A stretch of 64,000 nt of DNA from contig NC_088311.1 in the NCBI RefSeq assembly GCF_910592395.1, positions 19,968,501 through 20,032,500 of the forward strand, given 5' to 3'. The stretch's first letter is position 1; each line of letters opens with the position of its first letter. The stretch is from Lineus longissimus (lineage: Eukaryota > Nemertea > Pilidiophora > Heteronemertea > Lineidae). Position numbers and translations under genes: made by a program. The notes under the pieces are model-generated. The model was not told the DNA's origin. It saw only the letters and a list, made by a program, of their open reading frames with translations, and searched no databases. Below, piece by piece: positions 10,654-23,300 of the stretch.

Positions 10654-13097
10654 TATTCCTTGAAATATTTACAAAATAGTTTAGATAGTAGTCGAGTTGT
10701 CCCCGATGAGATCTACTACAAACTTCAAATGCGCACTTTAGAGTGGTTCGCCGATTGGACTGATGAAAAATTAAAATCGCTTAGTCTCCAGATTCATTTC
10801 GTACAAACCTTGCGATTACTGAAGTCACTTGAAAGTAATTATCCAAAGAACTGTAACTAAACCTAATATTTGAACTCACGATTAACATCACATGTCCAGT
10901 GTTTTGAAAGAAAATCCTTTAAGTTTTGGATATCCGTTGTTTGAAACCGAAATTGACCAACGCACTGCGTAGTGATACTGATACAACAGCCTACATGTGA
11001 TTGAACAATGCAAAGATGAGATCGTCATAATTAACATGATTGTAATTAACGAGACAACAATCTCAATCTCATTTATTGATACGTCTTTTGTAACCATAAA
11101 CTAGCACGAATAGCAACAAGATGAAAATGGAGTATTCGTGACATGGAGCTCAGACCAATGCTCTTTTTTAGCTTGCGATATAATTTCCCGACGGATATTT
11201 TTATAAGCCCCGCCTGATAAACATTTAGTTTTTGTACATGTGGTATAGGGTCTTGTCGTAATGCATTCATAGCCGTAGCTAGGGTTTTGGCAGGAGGGGA
11301 CCAATGTACTTTTTTGCTTCCATTGGCCCTGCAAAACCCGAAGAAAAGTCGGTATAAATAACGCAATTTTCAGTTAGCCTTTGAGGTATTTGCCACCTCC
11401 CTCTCCATACTAGCTACGGGCATGACGGGCGTCTTGGCTGGCCTTGCTTTCTGATTGTTGGTTGACGTCATTATGTGTGAAAATAGGGAACCCTTTTAAT
11501 AACTACTTTTCCATACATGTCGGCGTTCTTTCAGCTGGGGAGAAGGAAATGGGACAGTGCAACACCATCAATACATGCATAGCCAGTACCGCTCGTCTCA
11601 GGCGAGACAAATACCGAGAATGTAAAGTCCCCTTCATATGATATCCAAAATGGATCTTCATACCGAAATATTATTACTATCTCAAGGCCATCGACACACC
11701 GTTCAATGAGTCACATGCATGATATTGGGGAAATATACTCTGCTCGCGTGTTTCTTTCTTCGGTATTGATATGCGGTCGATGTTGCAGCGGGGGTGGAAG
11801 AGCTCCTCAAAACATCCAGGTCTTCGGCGCGAAATCGGAACGGACGCCATCTTCACCAGCCTGAAGTTACCAACTGATTTCATACTTCCATTCCCGAATC
11901 TCAAGTAAATTATCTATTCTTGGTTTTCGGTATAAAAGCTAAGTCAGTACGCCTGTAATTCTTTAGTAAGGCTAAATGCAGTTATTATGGCAAGCCAACC
12001 ACAACCGTCCGAGGATCGCGGTGGAAGTTACATTGGGAATAAGGAATCCGAAAGAAGTAGCTAACTTCAACATGATGCCACCGACTCGGCTACATGTGGC
12101 ATCACTATTAATGATAACTAAAGGAATATCGAGATGGCGTGATTGAGAACCATGGTTGACGTTGAGCGCGTGTCATTTCGACGAGTGCGGACTGACTTTT
12201 CAGGTTTAATACAATGTAAAATGTTTAGTCGATGTTTTTTGATACACTGACACAAACTAAACGCGATGCATTCCTCTCATCAAAGGTCACAGGGAACGAG
12301 ACGGGCAATGTCAGGTCACATGCACTACGTCTAATCCAACGTAGTCGCGTCGATTTGGCGGAAACTGCAGTATCTCTGGAAACTGGGCGGAAACAGTCTA
12401 ACACACAGTATGAGCATATCGATATAAAATTTATAATAGACTGATATAATATTCTCATTTTGTCTTCTCTCCACCACGGCTGATTTTGAAATGGTCCGAG
12501 GAAAAATGCAGTCCATGTTTTATAGAAAATTCTTTTTCCTAAGTCCTTGATAAACAGCCCTTGATACTGGTTGAATTGATACTAATGTTATTTTCTATTT
12601 TTGTATCCACCCATTTCCAACATTTTCCGGAATCAGGATTTAATTACAATGTGAATTTCACTTTTGCAGCAGATATGTCAAAACAAAGGCCGACCGACAT
12701 TCCCAAAGAGCGAATATTATGCCTTTCAGGTTTTTTTTGCTTTTTATACTGAATTATCCAACAAATTGTCTAACTGTTTGTTGGAATGATCATTTTGTGA
12801 CAGTGAGACGACTTGGAATGTTTCGAACTACCTCGAATTTGCCTCTTGAGAAATCAAAATATGCAAGCGAATAATTGTATTCCTTTCTAATGGCAGCGAG
12901 TGATATTACTCGTTGCCTAGGTTAATTGTTTTCAGAGCCTGTGGGAGATGGTATTTGAGAAGAGGCATGATAGTTTAGGTGTCTGTCTGTATTGCTTCAG
13001 TGGTGTTACACGTAGAAGCTGCCTGCGCTTTCTAGCTTTTTTTCTGGGAAGGGCAGGCCGGTGCGAGCAGGGGTGAGGGGACCCACCCTCACTTTGG

Positions 13098-13432
13098 CCA
13101 TGACAATTTTTCATCCCGAACATCTTTTCATGCAACGCCTTGATAATTACGCCCTGTCCTCTCTACAGGTACAGAAGTCCGACGTGACATTCGGGATTTT
13201 TAATTGAATTGTTCTCGTCATGTGGAAATGGAACTTTGTTGTCCTGAACATTTTTTCAACAACGCTTCAATAACGCTCTGTACTATCTATAGTTCGACTT
13301 TCGGAATGTTTTGTTTGAATTGCACTGGTCATGTGAAAATGAAACTGTTTCATCCTGAACGTCATTTCACCGCACAACGCTTCGATAACGCTCTGGTAGT
13401 ACTCTTTAGTACACTTTCGGACTTCAAATATT
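13098..13432. repeat. Threefold tandem repeat, unit about 110 bp
   Basis: Three diverged copies share the order: CATGTGRAAATG-type start, a TCCTGAAC segment, an AACGCTTCRATAACGCTCTG segment, then a TTCGGA segment. Copies are roughly 13098-13204, 13205-13315 and 13316-13432. It ends about 550 bp before the PHF24 start codon. Confidence 0.6.
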
Positions 13433-13979
13433 TGTTGCCTCGATATGACGGCTCTTGAATGCTTTGTTACTACATGTTCAAATATTTTGCACACGTACAA
13501 GTATCTTTTTAACAACTAACCGGAATCGATCTGGGCACGCACAGTTTTTTTCAGAGTCGCGCAATCACTCTCTTCCATGACATTACAATATGCCACCACG
13601 CGGAGACTAATGGTATTAGCGTAAACACTCCCTTCAGCAGTGCCGCCGCCTTCGGTCTTCAAAAGGCACCACAACCACCTGTCGCGAGTTCGATGATCGA
13701 GTAATCGTATTGCCTTGGTGACGAGAGTCACAAGCTGTCATAACCATAGCATTAACGTAAGGTTCGTGTGGCTTTTCACGATATCCCCGTTGATCAAACA
13801 CAGGTAACAAAGTCGGGATCTCTTGTCGGGATCTCTTCGCATATTATTTATTTGAACATAAGGACAATTATCTTACCAAGACAAGTATGTGACTATGTCT
13901 GCGGATGTTTTTGGCATGTTTAGGATTGATCGGAATAATTAACACATATTGGATACTATCGGACTAGGAGCAGTAAACG

Positions 13980-14324
13980 ATGGGTGCAGGTGCTTCGAGG
14001 AATATTTTCAGACAGAAGGCACAAATGGTGGGGATACTTCAGGCCTCGCGGCCGAGCCACCAGGCCAAGGACTATCGGCCGGAGGATGACCACGGAACCT
14101 TGAACGGGTCCACGCCCGTCGAGGCTAAGAAGACCTTGGAGATGTCGTTCACGGACACGGCCAAGGCCTGGGAAGAGTTGCGGGCGGGTTCCACGCCGCA
14201 GCCGGGCCAGGGATTAACAAAGACCACACTGACCATTGAGGACTTTAAAAAGATAAAGAGGCAAAAGACTGTGGATATTGATGAAAATGACACTTTTGAT
14301 ATTCCGTATCAACAGCAAGACAAG
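13980..14324 (+). CDS. PHF24: PHF24 exon 1 (residues 1-115)
   Basis: Start context AAACGATGG is favourable. It encodes MGAGASRNIF, with Gly2 and Ser6 fitting an N-myristoylation signal, followed by a low-complexity polar region with LEMSFTDTAKAWEELRAG, probably helical. The frame ends DIPYQQQDK at donor AAG|GTAAGG, phase 0. Read-through into the intron stays open to 14435, but the donor and the exact phase fit with exon 2 favour splicing here. Confidence 0.85.
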
Positions 14325-17300
14325 GTAAGGTTTTCTTCCATCGATTCTTTTCTAATTTCAGTGGACGGGATATATTTGTGCCCGCGGTTAAATCTCTGTT
14401 TTGGTGGAGATTGCTTCCAGTCTTTACGAGCTTGAGAAATGGGCAAAAATTCGCTGAAGGCTGGTTGTCATAAAGGGAAGGTTAGGTCGAAACAATTTTG
14501 TCGTGAATCAGACTTATATATTTTAGACCTAACGTTAAACCTTATAGTAAGTGGTATCATGTTAAGACAAATTTCACGTACTACCTGCTTGATTTGGCAT
14601 TGCTCAACTTTCAGACAACGCGCGGGGTGTGGAGGCTACAGAGAGAACTAGCCCCTGGAAGTTCAAAATGGCGTACTACCGTTTTGAACTTCAAGAGGCC
14701 ACTGGTATACATGTATACATATTCGTGTTGTCTTAAATGATGTACTGAGGTGAAAACATGAACATGCATTAAAAAATTCAACTTTCATCATATTCGGAAG
14801 TGTTAAGCAAAAAAAAATTCTGTCTGAATTTGGTTATCCCGGATCAAAGGAGGTGATTTCATTCAAAATCAAGATTTTTCAAAATCTCGTTTTAATTATC
14901 CAAGGCGATGCTGACTTATCTAGAAAGCAGAGAGAGTGTGGGGTTGATTTTCGGCAGTCAAACTGTTGCTATTGATTTGCTAGTTTAACCAAAGGATCCT
15001 CAGACAACGATGTTCTTCACAGCAATGTTGTTCCCTCTCATTGGCGTATGAAAGTGAATAGGAAGGGATTCCGACCCGATAAACGCGCTAAGTGCAGGAT
15101 TATCTTGTATCACTATTATTCTACTCACTCCTTCGCATTAACGTACTGCAGATTTTTCCCATATCGTTGAAATGCGTCACAGAGTATCATTATCTGACTT
15201 AAGTGACTATACATTACACGTATACTAAGTATTTTTTATGTCTTGACGCTTACACGATATAGTAATAAGAATTTATACGATCGTATGATAGCATATTGTT
15301 ATATAATGCGTTTATATTGCCTTGAAGCATGCTAGTGTAATAAACCGCCCCACAAATGAGCGATTTTTGTACACGTATGATCGTAAGCGACGGAAATCCC
15401 TTGTTTCGGTGGTCGAATAAGCAGCGACTGGAATCGGGAACCAATGAGAACTGCGAGAAACATCATCAAGCCCAGGTTTTACCCGCAGATGCGCGGTCTT
15501 TCTATCACGCACGCAGCGATATTCTTCGCAGGTAGCTGTGATAAAAGCGCTCGCTTACGAGGTGCTTAAAGACATCTTTCAGCTTATGTACACTTGTTAA
15601 AACAACCTGCCTGTATTTCGCGCTTTATTAAGCAACTTTTCGTATATAACACTTCCCCGAGCACTGCAGCACACGACCAAAGGTATGATATGGGTATGGT
15701 AGGAGGTGTCCAAACTTGCCAGCATTCTGTTGATATAATTTAGGGAACCAATATTCTACACCTATCATTTTAGAAAAAAATTAGTTTCGTAATATGTATT
15801 TTTGTGGTCGGCTAGCAGAAAGTTGAGCATGAGATGTATTGATTGATTACACGAAATAAAGAGAAAACCGAGAAATTCCTTTAAGATATACATGTACATC
15901 AAAGAACTAATATTTAATAAAAATGCGTGTGCGGAACTACCAATATATGCAGTGTCATCACCGGCCAACATTGAGACGCCAGGCATTGACATGCTGTCCT
16001 GCGGAGAATGTTTAGTCTTCTAAAACACGTGATTTTTTCACTTTCTCGCCGACGTACAGTGTGCTATATTCGAGTTGCGAAAATAATGGGTGAAAAATTA
16101 GTTTACATAATCATCAAAATAAGCCGCAAGCGGAGCAAGTGAGTTCTAATCTCTAAAGAAAGATCGTCAAGTCTCTCTAATGATCAATTTTCAGCGTATT
16201 TCAATATGGACCCCGCGGCGCTGAGTATATTAACGAGTAACATCATCTGTGCATAGTCTCGAATTTTTCGATTTTCTCGAGCAGAAGGTGTTTCATTCAG
16301 AGCCGGAAATTATATTTTTACCCAGGGAGGTTAACATGTTAAAAGGGGGCCAATAGGCAGGAGATAGGGGAACGAATTGGCGATCGTCATGTAGAAAATA
16401 CATTGCTATATTGGATCATATTTGAGTTGATAAAAATATCGTAAAAAGTGCCGTTGAAAAGGACTACTAATTCCTGCGTTGATTTTGGGTACCCCGGCCC
16501 AAAGTATTGATTTAATACATGCACTTACAAAATTCCTGTCCATGAAATCAATACGTTTTGTTTTTAGCTTGTTTGACCTCATGACGTGCATTAGTTATTA
16601 CGTAATATACATCTATATTTCTTACATTTCCGGCACTTCTGCACCCGAGCTGACCAATCACACCCTCGAATCCGTTATTCATGTTATTGTTTTGAGGTTC
16701 TGTGGGTGGTGTATCATGCAGGTCATTGTTGATCTGTAGAAGAGGTCACCAAGCACACTCTCACGCCACAGAAATAATGCATCCATTAATGTTTTGAGGT
16801 TTGGGACGCAGTGTATCATGGTGATCTATGTTGATCTGACAGAAAGGCAAGCTATCGCGCAACTAGCTCAGTTTATATACGGGATCCTGCAACAGCTGTT
16901 ATAACCACGGTATGATTAAAAAGAATTAATGGCACTCTCAATGGTATATCACATCAAATGATTTAAGGAAATAAAGAATTAATACTGATAACATTTCAAA
17001 CCATTATCAACGTCTTCACAATTGCAAATAATGAAATAGCCGTACGGGCACAATCCATTGGCGTAATACTAGTTTCCCGATGGGCACAGCACACAAACTA
17101 TCACTTCATAAAAAATTGGGAAACATGGTCGCCCCCTACAAATGTGTATGCAATTGTCCCTCTCTTCTTCTACGTTTGGTCATCCAATAGCCTGAGCAAT
17201 ATTGGCTTCGGGTTTGTCTTCCGTTACCATGGAGATGCATCGCCATCTTTTCCAGCTTTAAGGAATATAGCTTGTGTATTCTTGTATCTGGCGACCGTCA

Positions 17301-20300
17301 TTGATGCAAGATGAGTCCCTGCCATGCGTCACTATAAACAGTAACCTACAGTACAGCTTCCCATTTTATTGTCCTAAGAATATCATTGAAATCTAAAGAT
17401 GACACAGTGATTAAGTCTATTTCGCAAACGATTCCGTAAGGTACATGTAGCACTAAATTCAGTAGCTATGGCCACAAAATCGGGATGGGGAAACCACTTT
17501 CAAATTGAAAGAGTGTTGGGCAAAAACTACAGTGGAACCTCCCTTAGTGGACACCTCAATAATGAGGACAGCCTCCCTATGAAGGACACTAGGTTTAGTC
17601 CCAAAGTGTTTTTTCCATGCAATTTGACCCTCTAATCAGGATACCTCTCTATTACGGACAGTACTTGACAGTCCCGAGTGTGTCCTTAATAGAGAGGTTC
17701 TGCTGTATTCCAAATAGTGCTGGTATTTTTAGTAAACATCAAGTTAAGGACACTGAACCACCCTAAAGTGGTTTGAAGGGGTAAGCCGTCTGTGATCATT
17801 GTATTTACATACCTGTAGCGCAGGGAAATAGAAATTTACAAAACCGCAGCGCAGTTGTTGTTTTGACAGAGCCCGAAAGATGCGGACAAAACATTTACGA
17901 ATGGACCTTTAGGTATCGATATAAATATAGCCAATACTATATTTGTATTGGTCTTATCAATAACAGTATGGTTCATCTTGACATTCCGTTGCCATGGACG
18001 CGACTCGGTATTTTCCTGTTGATGGTATACGACAGGAAGGTATTTTTACTAGCTCCAAACTGCATTCTTGGAAGAGTGGGCAGCATTATTAAATACACGG
18101 ATGTAATCCGTGTTAAATATTTAAGCAAATAAGTTGCGTATTGCGATCGGATAATTGGATCGGATGCTTAATATTGAGTTACATTTACATTGTAAAACTT
18201 GTTTCAATCTATCAAAACGCAGACATGGACATCTTTGTTTTCACCATGGTTCCTAGTCAAGTAAGAGGCAGACACATACCTCTGCATGAGGCGAATCATC
18301 CCGGCCACTGACCCAAATACCTCGCGATCGTCGGGCTTTCTTCAGCCGTGTTGCGGCCACCACACACCAGGAACGCATGAACCCGCCCCATTACGTGTAT
18401 ACATGTACCAAGTCGAACGTTCTTCAGCCGTGTTGCAGGCATCAGTGCCAAGCGACCAGTCAACGCGCCCGTCTAATCGCCGCACACCAGAGGCCAATCA
18501 ACATGCTCATGCGTACTACTCTGTCGAAATCTCTTCAGCGATGGTACAAATACCACTAGCGGCCAGCCAATCCACCCCATACGTTGTCAAACTCCCTCAG
18601 AGCCATGTGGCAGCGACCATGAGGCCAATCAACCCGCCCCGATGCCTTGTCGAACTCCTTCAGCCGTGTGGTAGCGACCGCCAGAGGCCGGTCAACCCGC
18701 CCCAATGCCTTGTCGAACTCCTTCAGCCGTGTGGTAGCGACCGCCAGAGGCCGGTCAACCCGTCCCAATGCCTTGTCGAACTCCTTCAGTCGTGTGGTAG
18801 CGACCGCCAGAGGTCGGTCAACCGCCCCATTTCCCTTATCGAAATCTCTTCAGCCATGCTGTAGCCAGCCGCACACCAGAGGCGAGTAAACCCGCCCCAA
18901 TTCCTTCTCAGTCTCTCATCACACGAACCAGACCAAATGAATAATAAATAATAAATCCCATTGCTTTCATTGCTTCCATTACCATCTCCGAGAATTGGAA
19001 AAGTAATCATATTATACCTTAGAACAATGCTTTCCGCGACTTTTATAAAAAAAATTGAGGAAGCTCTTGTATTGCGGTATGCTCTTACACTTTGTCCTTG
19101 TACAATATTTACTGTTATACTGTTCGTGATAGACATTTCTGCAACAGTCTGTAATATAGTGGGGCCTATGTTTGTCTATTTGGAAGGGAGCAAGGACGCA
19201 GCTCGGTTGAAAGCGATATAAGCTGGTCAGTCTGTTGATTCCAGGTACAGGGTTACCCACGAAATTCAACTCATGTTTGCCAACCTCGATGTGAAGTCGG
19301 TTCTTTGTTCCCCTGGTTCTACATTCACCGAATTCGATATTCTCCGGGTCCGGTATTTCCGAATACAAGGTGTGTTTCGATCTGTACACACCGTTTTGAA
19401 CAGTTTTGATGGAGTGATCAGTAAGGGGCAAAATAGGGATGAAAAGACACCCTGAAGCTGGGGAACATCCATCTACCTTAATCCATCTAACTATCTTATT
19501 CCTGCTTCTTACCCAGACCGGCCCCGACCCTGGCCCTTGTGAAATAGACGTTTGTTATTGCATGTTTGTCTGTTTTGAAGGGATAGCATGGAAGACCCGT
19601 TCGGTTGAAATCGATGTCATCAAAACACCTGCCTCGTGGTAATTCAGTGAAGGGTGCACCAACAAAATACACTCCATGAAACTGTCGATAAAATTCGGTT
19701 TTTTACAACGCCATTACATTTTGAACACATAAGCCCAATATCTCTTGTTCATGCATGGAATACACATGATTTAAACCTTGAGGTACAAGAATTTGAATAA
19801 AATGTTTCAAAATAGAATTTCAATTTATGAAGAACCCTATAAACGAAATAATTGTTTTTAAAAAAAGCATTGTCACCCATCACTCAATTTCACCAAACCT
19901 CATCAACGGTTTTATCAGTGGCAGGCAGAGAAACGTAATTGCTAATTGCCTAATGAATTCATGTCTCGTAATTCCTCCTTTAAATCGGAAGTGTATCTGT
20001 TTCGATGCTGTCGTCCGTTGTCGTAGTAATGGTCCTACTTCCGGTTTACCGGAAGTCTGACATGATAGGATGCTTTCACTAAAATGGGAATGTTGTCATG
20101 GATAATGGTGCGGATTGTGTTTGAAAGCTGACAAAGTACACGCACTTTAGGAGTCTGTTTGCAAAAATGTTTACTGTGAAACTCGCTCGACTCATATTTT
20201 GCCAGTCTAAGAAACACCAGAACTATCCATTATCCACAAAATGGTAAAAGTATCACTCGGAGGACATTGTCATCTTTGGTTTTCATGGCCTCTGGATAAT

Positions 20301-23300
20301 ATTTTAACTGATATTTGGTGTTGGAAAGAGTTCTAGTGTTCCTTAGATTAGAAAAATGCAGGCACTCTACGAAGTGTAGTTTCACCTTAAAACAAATTAC
20401 TTTCGCGATATATATTTCTTTATTTCCTCCTTGTTAGAAGATTACAGAACAACAGTAATGTATAGTTATTTACAACAAGCAACAAATCAAAATTGCACGA
20501 GACAAATCAAGAAATTAAAGTAAAAAGTTTCTCGATAAAAATCACCACTTACAAGCCATTTACATGTAACACGCTTTAAATGAGTGTTAGATCTTTATCA
20601 TGAAGGGCGACTTCTTTGTCTTAAACCACTACATGTGTAATTTGCAAATGAATCTCTTTGGAGACTTTGTTGAGCTAAACTAGATCGAATGAAAAAACGC
20701 AGGCAATGACGGTAAGATCTATAATGGAAATTTTATTACTTGCTTACCCATTATTCTTCCTATAAACAACTCGATTTATGTCGATCTTAGAAACATGGCT
20801 TCCTTTGAAGGCGACGCATTACAACCCACCTTTATAACCCATTTCGTTCCGAGTTGATGCAGAATGATGCATGCGGAGTTATAGGCTGCTTACAAACTTC
20901 CCCCCATCGCCTTCTGTCCCTGGCGATCCTCTCCTGTTCCTGCCAAGTGTGACTCATGGTCTTCATGTCACTCTCGAGGTCTCATCGCCAGCTGATCCTC
21001 GGTCTACCCCTGTCGGATACAGGTCAGAGCTTGACGTGTGATCCTAGATGGCGGTTTTCTCAGTGTATGCCCGATCCAGCTCAGCGTCGACGGAGTATCT
21101 TGATCTCAAGTGGGTCCCCGTTTGCTCTTTTCCACAGGTCCTTGTTTATTACACGGTCTGTCCATTCGAGGTGAAATATCCTACATGAAGGCAGCTGTTG
21201 ATGAAGACTTGGAGTTTCTTCATTGCCGTTCTGGTGATTTGCCATGTCTCTGAGCCGTACAGCATTACGGATTCCACATACGCTAAATTTGCGCGAATAA
21301 TCTCGGTTAGCGGAGGAAGAAATCACGAATATACATGTATATATTTTTATGCGAAATAAGGGAAAAGGATTTGTAAACCACTAGAACAAATCGAAAAAAA
21401 AACATTTTTCAGAATTTTTCGTGAATCCTGAAATAAAAAGGGCGGTAACAGTATCTAGAACTAAGCTTCAGGTGACAAGTCGGCGCCGATAAAAAATTGG
21501 TTCGAGTTGCTGAGGGATATTTTGCTCTCCTCGGTATATGGACCTATTCATTAGGCTGGAAAGTACCCTCGGCAGCATTTGAGACGTCATGCCACAGAAA
21601 GTAAATTAGTCACCATTGTTTCATTTGGGAACCGTTGCCATGGTAATCGCCATGATCAGTGGTATTAGCAGGAAATCAAACCTTCACAAGAATTCTCAAT
21701 CGTAAATTTCAAAGTTCACTCTCAAATTCTTCCCATGGCTAATAAAAGGTCTTTGTCGGCGCTGTTGATTTTGATGACTTCATGGTTTGGGTGTAGTTCG
21801 AAATTCCGCACCTGCAAAGAAGGAATCTTGGAAAAATTCATGATCGTAAAATAATAAGAGCGTGTTCCAAGGTATTTGTTCTCTGTAACAATGCACCTTA
21901 AGCCCTATTGGGTAGGCACATCATCAGGGAAGTTGAATAAAGCCGAAATGGCTGGCTGCGAAAAGTTGTCAATATTCTGCTTCAAATGGCACGTTTTTTA
22001 GCCATGTTCTGTCCGATTTAGGCAACGTAAGCATTTTACTGATACTGTGAATTTTGAAATATCTGACGAAATAAACGATTTCGTTCAAATAATGCATTGA
22101 TTTGTGTAAAATTATCAAAAGGTAGAGTGAGAATTCAATTTTTTCGAGATTTTTTGAATCGCGAATATCAAAAGGCGCCAAAATTGCGCGATTTACAGTA
22201 TCAATTGCACTTTAAATTTCAATTATGCATGCTTCGTGTCAAGAAGCAGGCGTCAATCGTGATCAGCCAAGGCTCGGGAAAGCTGCCCGCGAGGGATTAA
22301 GACCCGATCAAACCATGATTGATTATCAGGTGGGAGCACCCATTACTTGCCAGTGTCAAAATAATTCCGACGTCGTCGAACGAAGTGAAGGGCTGTCCGT
22401 TCAGAATGTTTATTGAAATATAAAAATGGAAAACAGTCAAATTCCCACGACAAGTTTTACTCTTAGCATACCTCGCGTTCGATGGTGGACAGGCCTCGGC
22501 AAAATCAACGCGGGTCGCAGGACGGCGGGGGAACTCAGCATGCAGCAATTGTATTGTATTTATCTGAAAAAGATGCAAATATACATTGTACATAAAAAAT
22601 ACTGTCGACAGTATTTGGCATTCACTGAAGTAGAGGCATCTTTCTTCAAGTAAGGCGAATTATCCATGGAGGCAATTATCGCAATATAGTTTCTATTGGT
22701 TATATGTTAGGCAGCTGCGCCAGCTCATTATTGATTCCCCGGATAGGCACATGTAATTAGTGTGTGACAGTGAACAACTCGAAAAAGTATCCAATAGTTC
22801 TTGCCACAGAACTGTTTGCTGGTGGTGAAAGGAATACAGGAAAGAAATGTTGCGAACGACGTCATCAACTCCTGCGTGTTTTGGAATTGTTATCGAACCG
22901 TCACAGCCATGTAACAGAAATATGGTATTGGGAATATCATACAATGCTAGTCACGGAGGTCGGTCTGTTACACGCAACTCATCAGATACGGTGGTGATCG
23001 CGATCACAGAAATAGGGAGAAAAAGATATTCATTCAGTGATCGCGGAAACGGAGAAGTAACCATTGGTGAAATCGATATCCCATATGGGCGCAAAGTTCG
23101 CACCAAACTTTTTTCTCCCTAAAGGCTATTTTATGCGCGATTCAAAAACTACCAGTTAGGTTAGAAATAAGAGAGTGAGGCCATTTCTCTCATCTTTGAA
23201 ATATTTGGAAGTTGCAGCTTCTGATGCAAATAGGTTCCCTCAATTCGACCATTCAGTGTTGAGGGACTTGTCAATAGAAACATACTTTTTTTGGTTGAAC

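Larger units (their letters stand above)
9749..13979. other. Intergenic region between the divergent CUB/EGF and PHF24 genes
   Basis: This should contain both promoters and 5' UTRs, since the two first coding exons face away from each other. I see no convincing TATA box. It includes a cysteine-rich open frame at 10399-10653 on the minus strand, a short plus-strand frame at 10660-10860, and a threefold tandem repeat at 13098-13432. Confidence 0.45.

Noticed and set aside
10660-10860. 66-codon plus-strand frame with WFADWTDEKLKSL
   Set aside because: A vague resemblance to F-box-protein WF..W motifs, but too short, without conserved flanks or splice support.
18286-18864. 192-codon open frame
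   Set aside because: It is produced by a 63-bp minisatellite and is also open on the other strand; no gene context.
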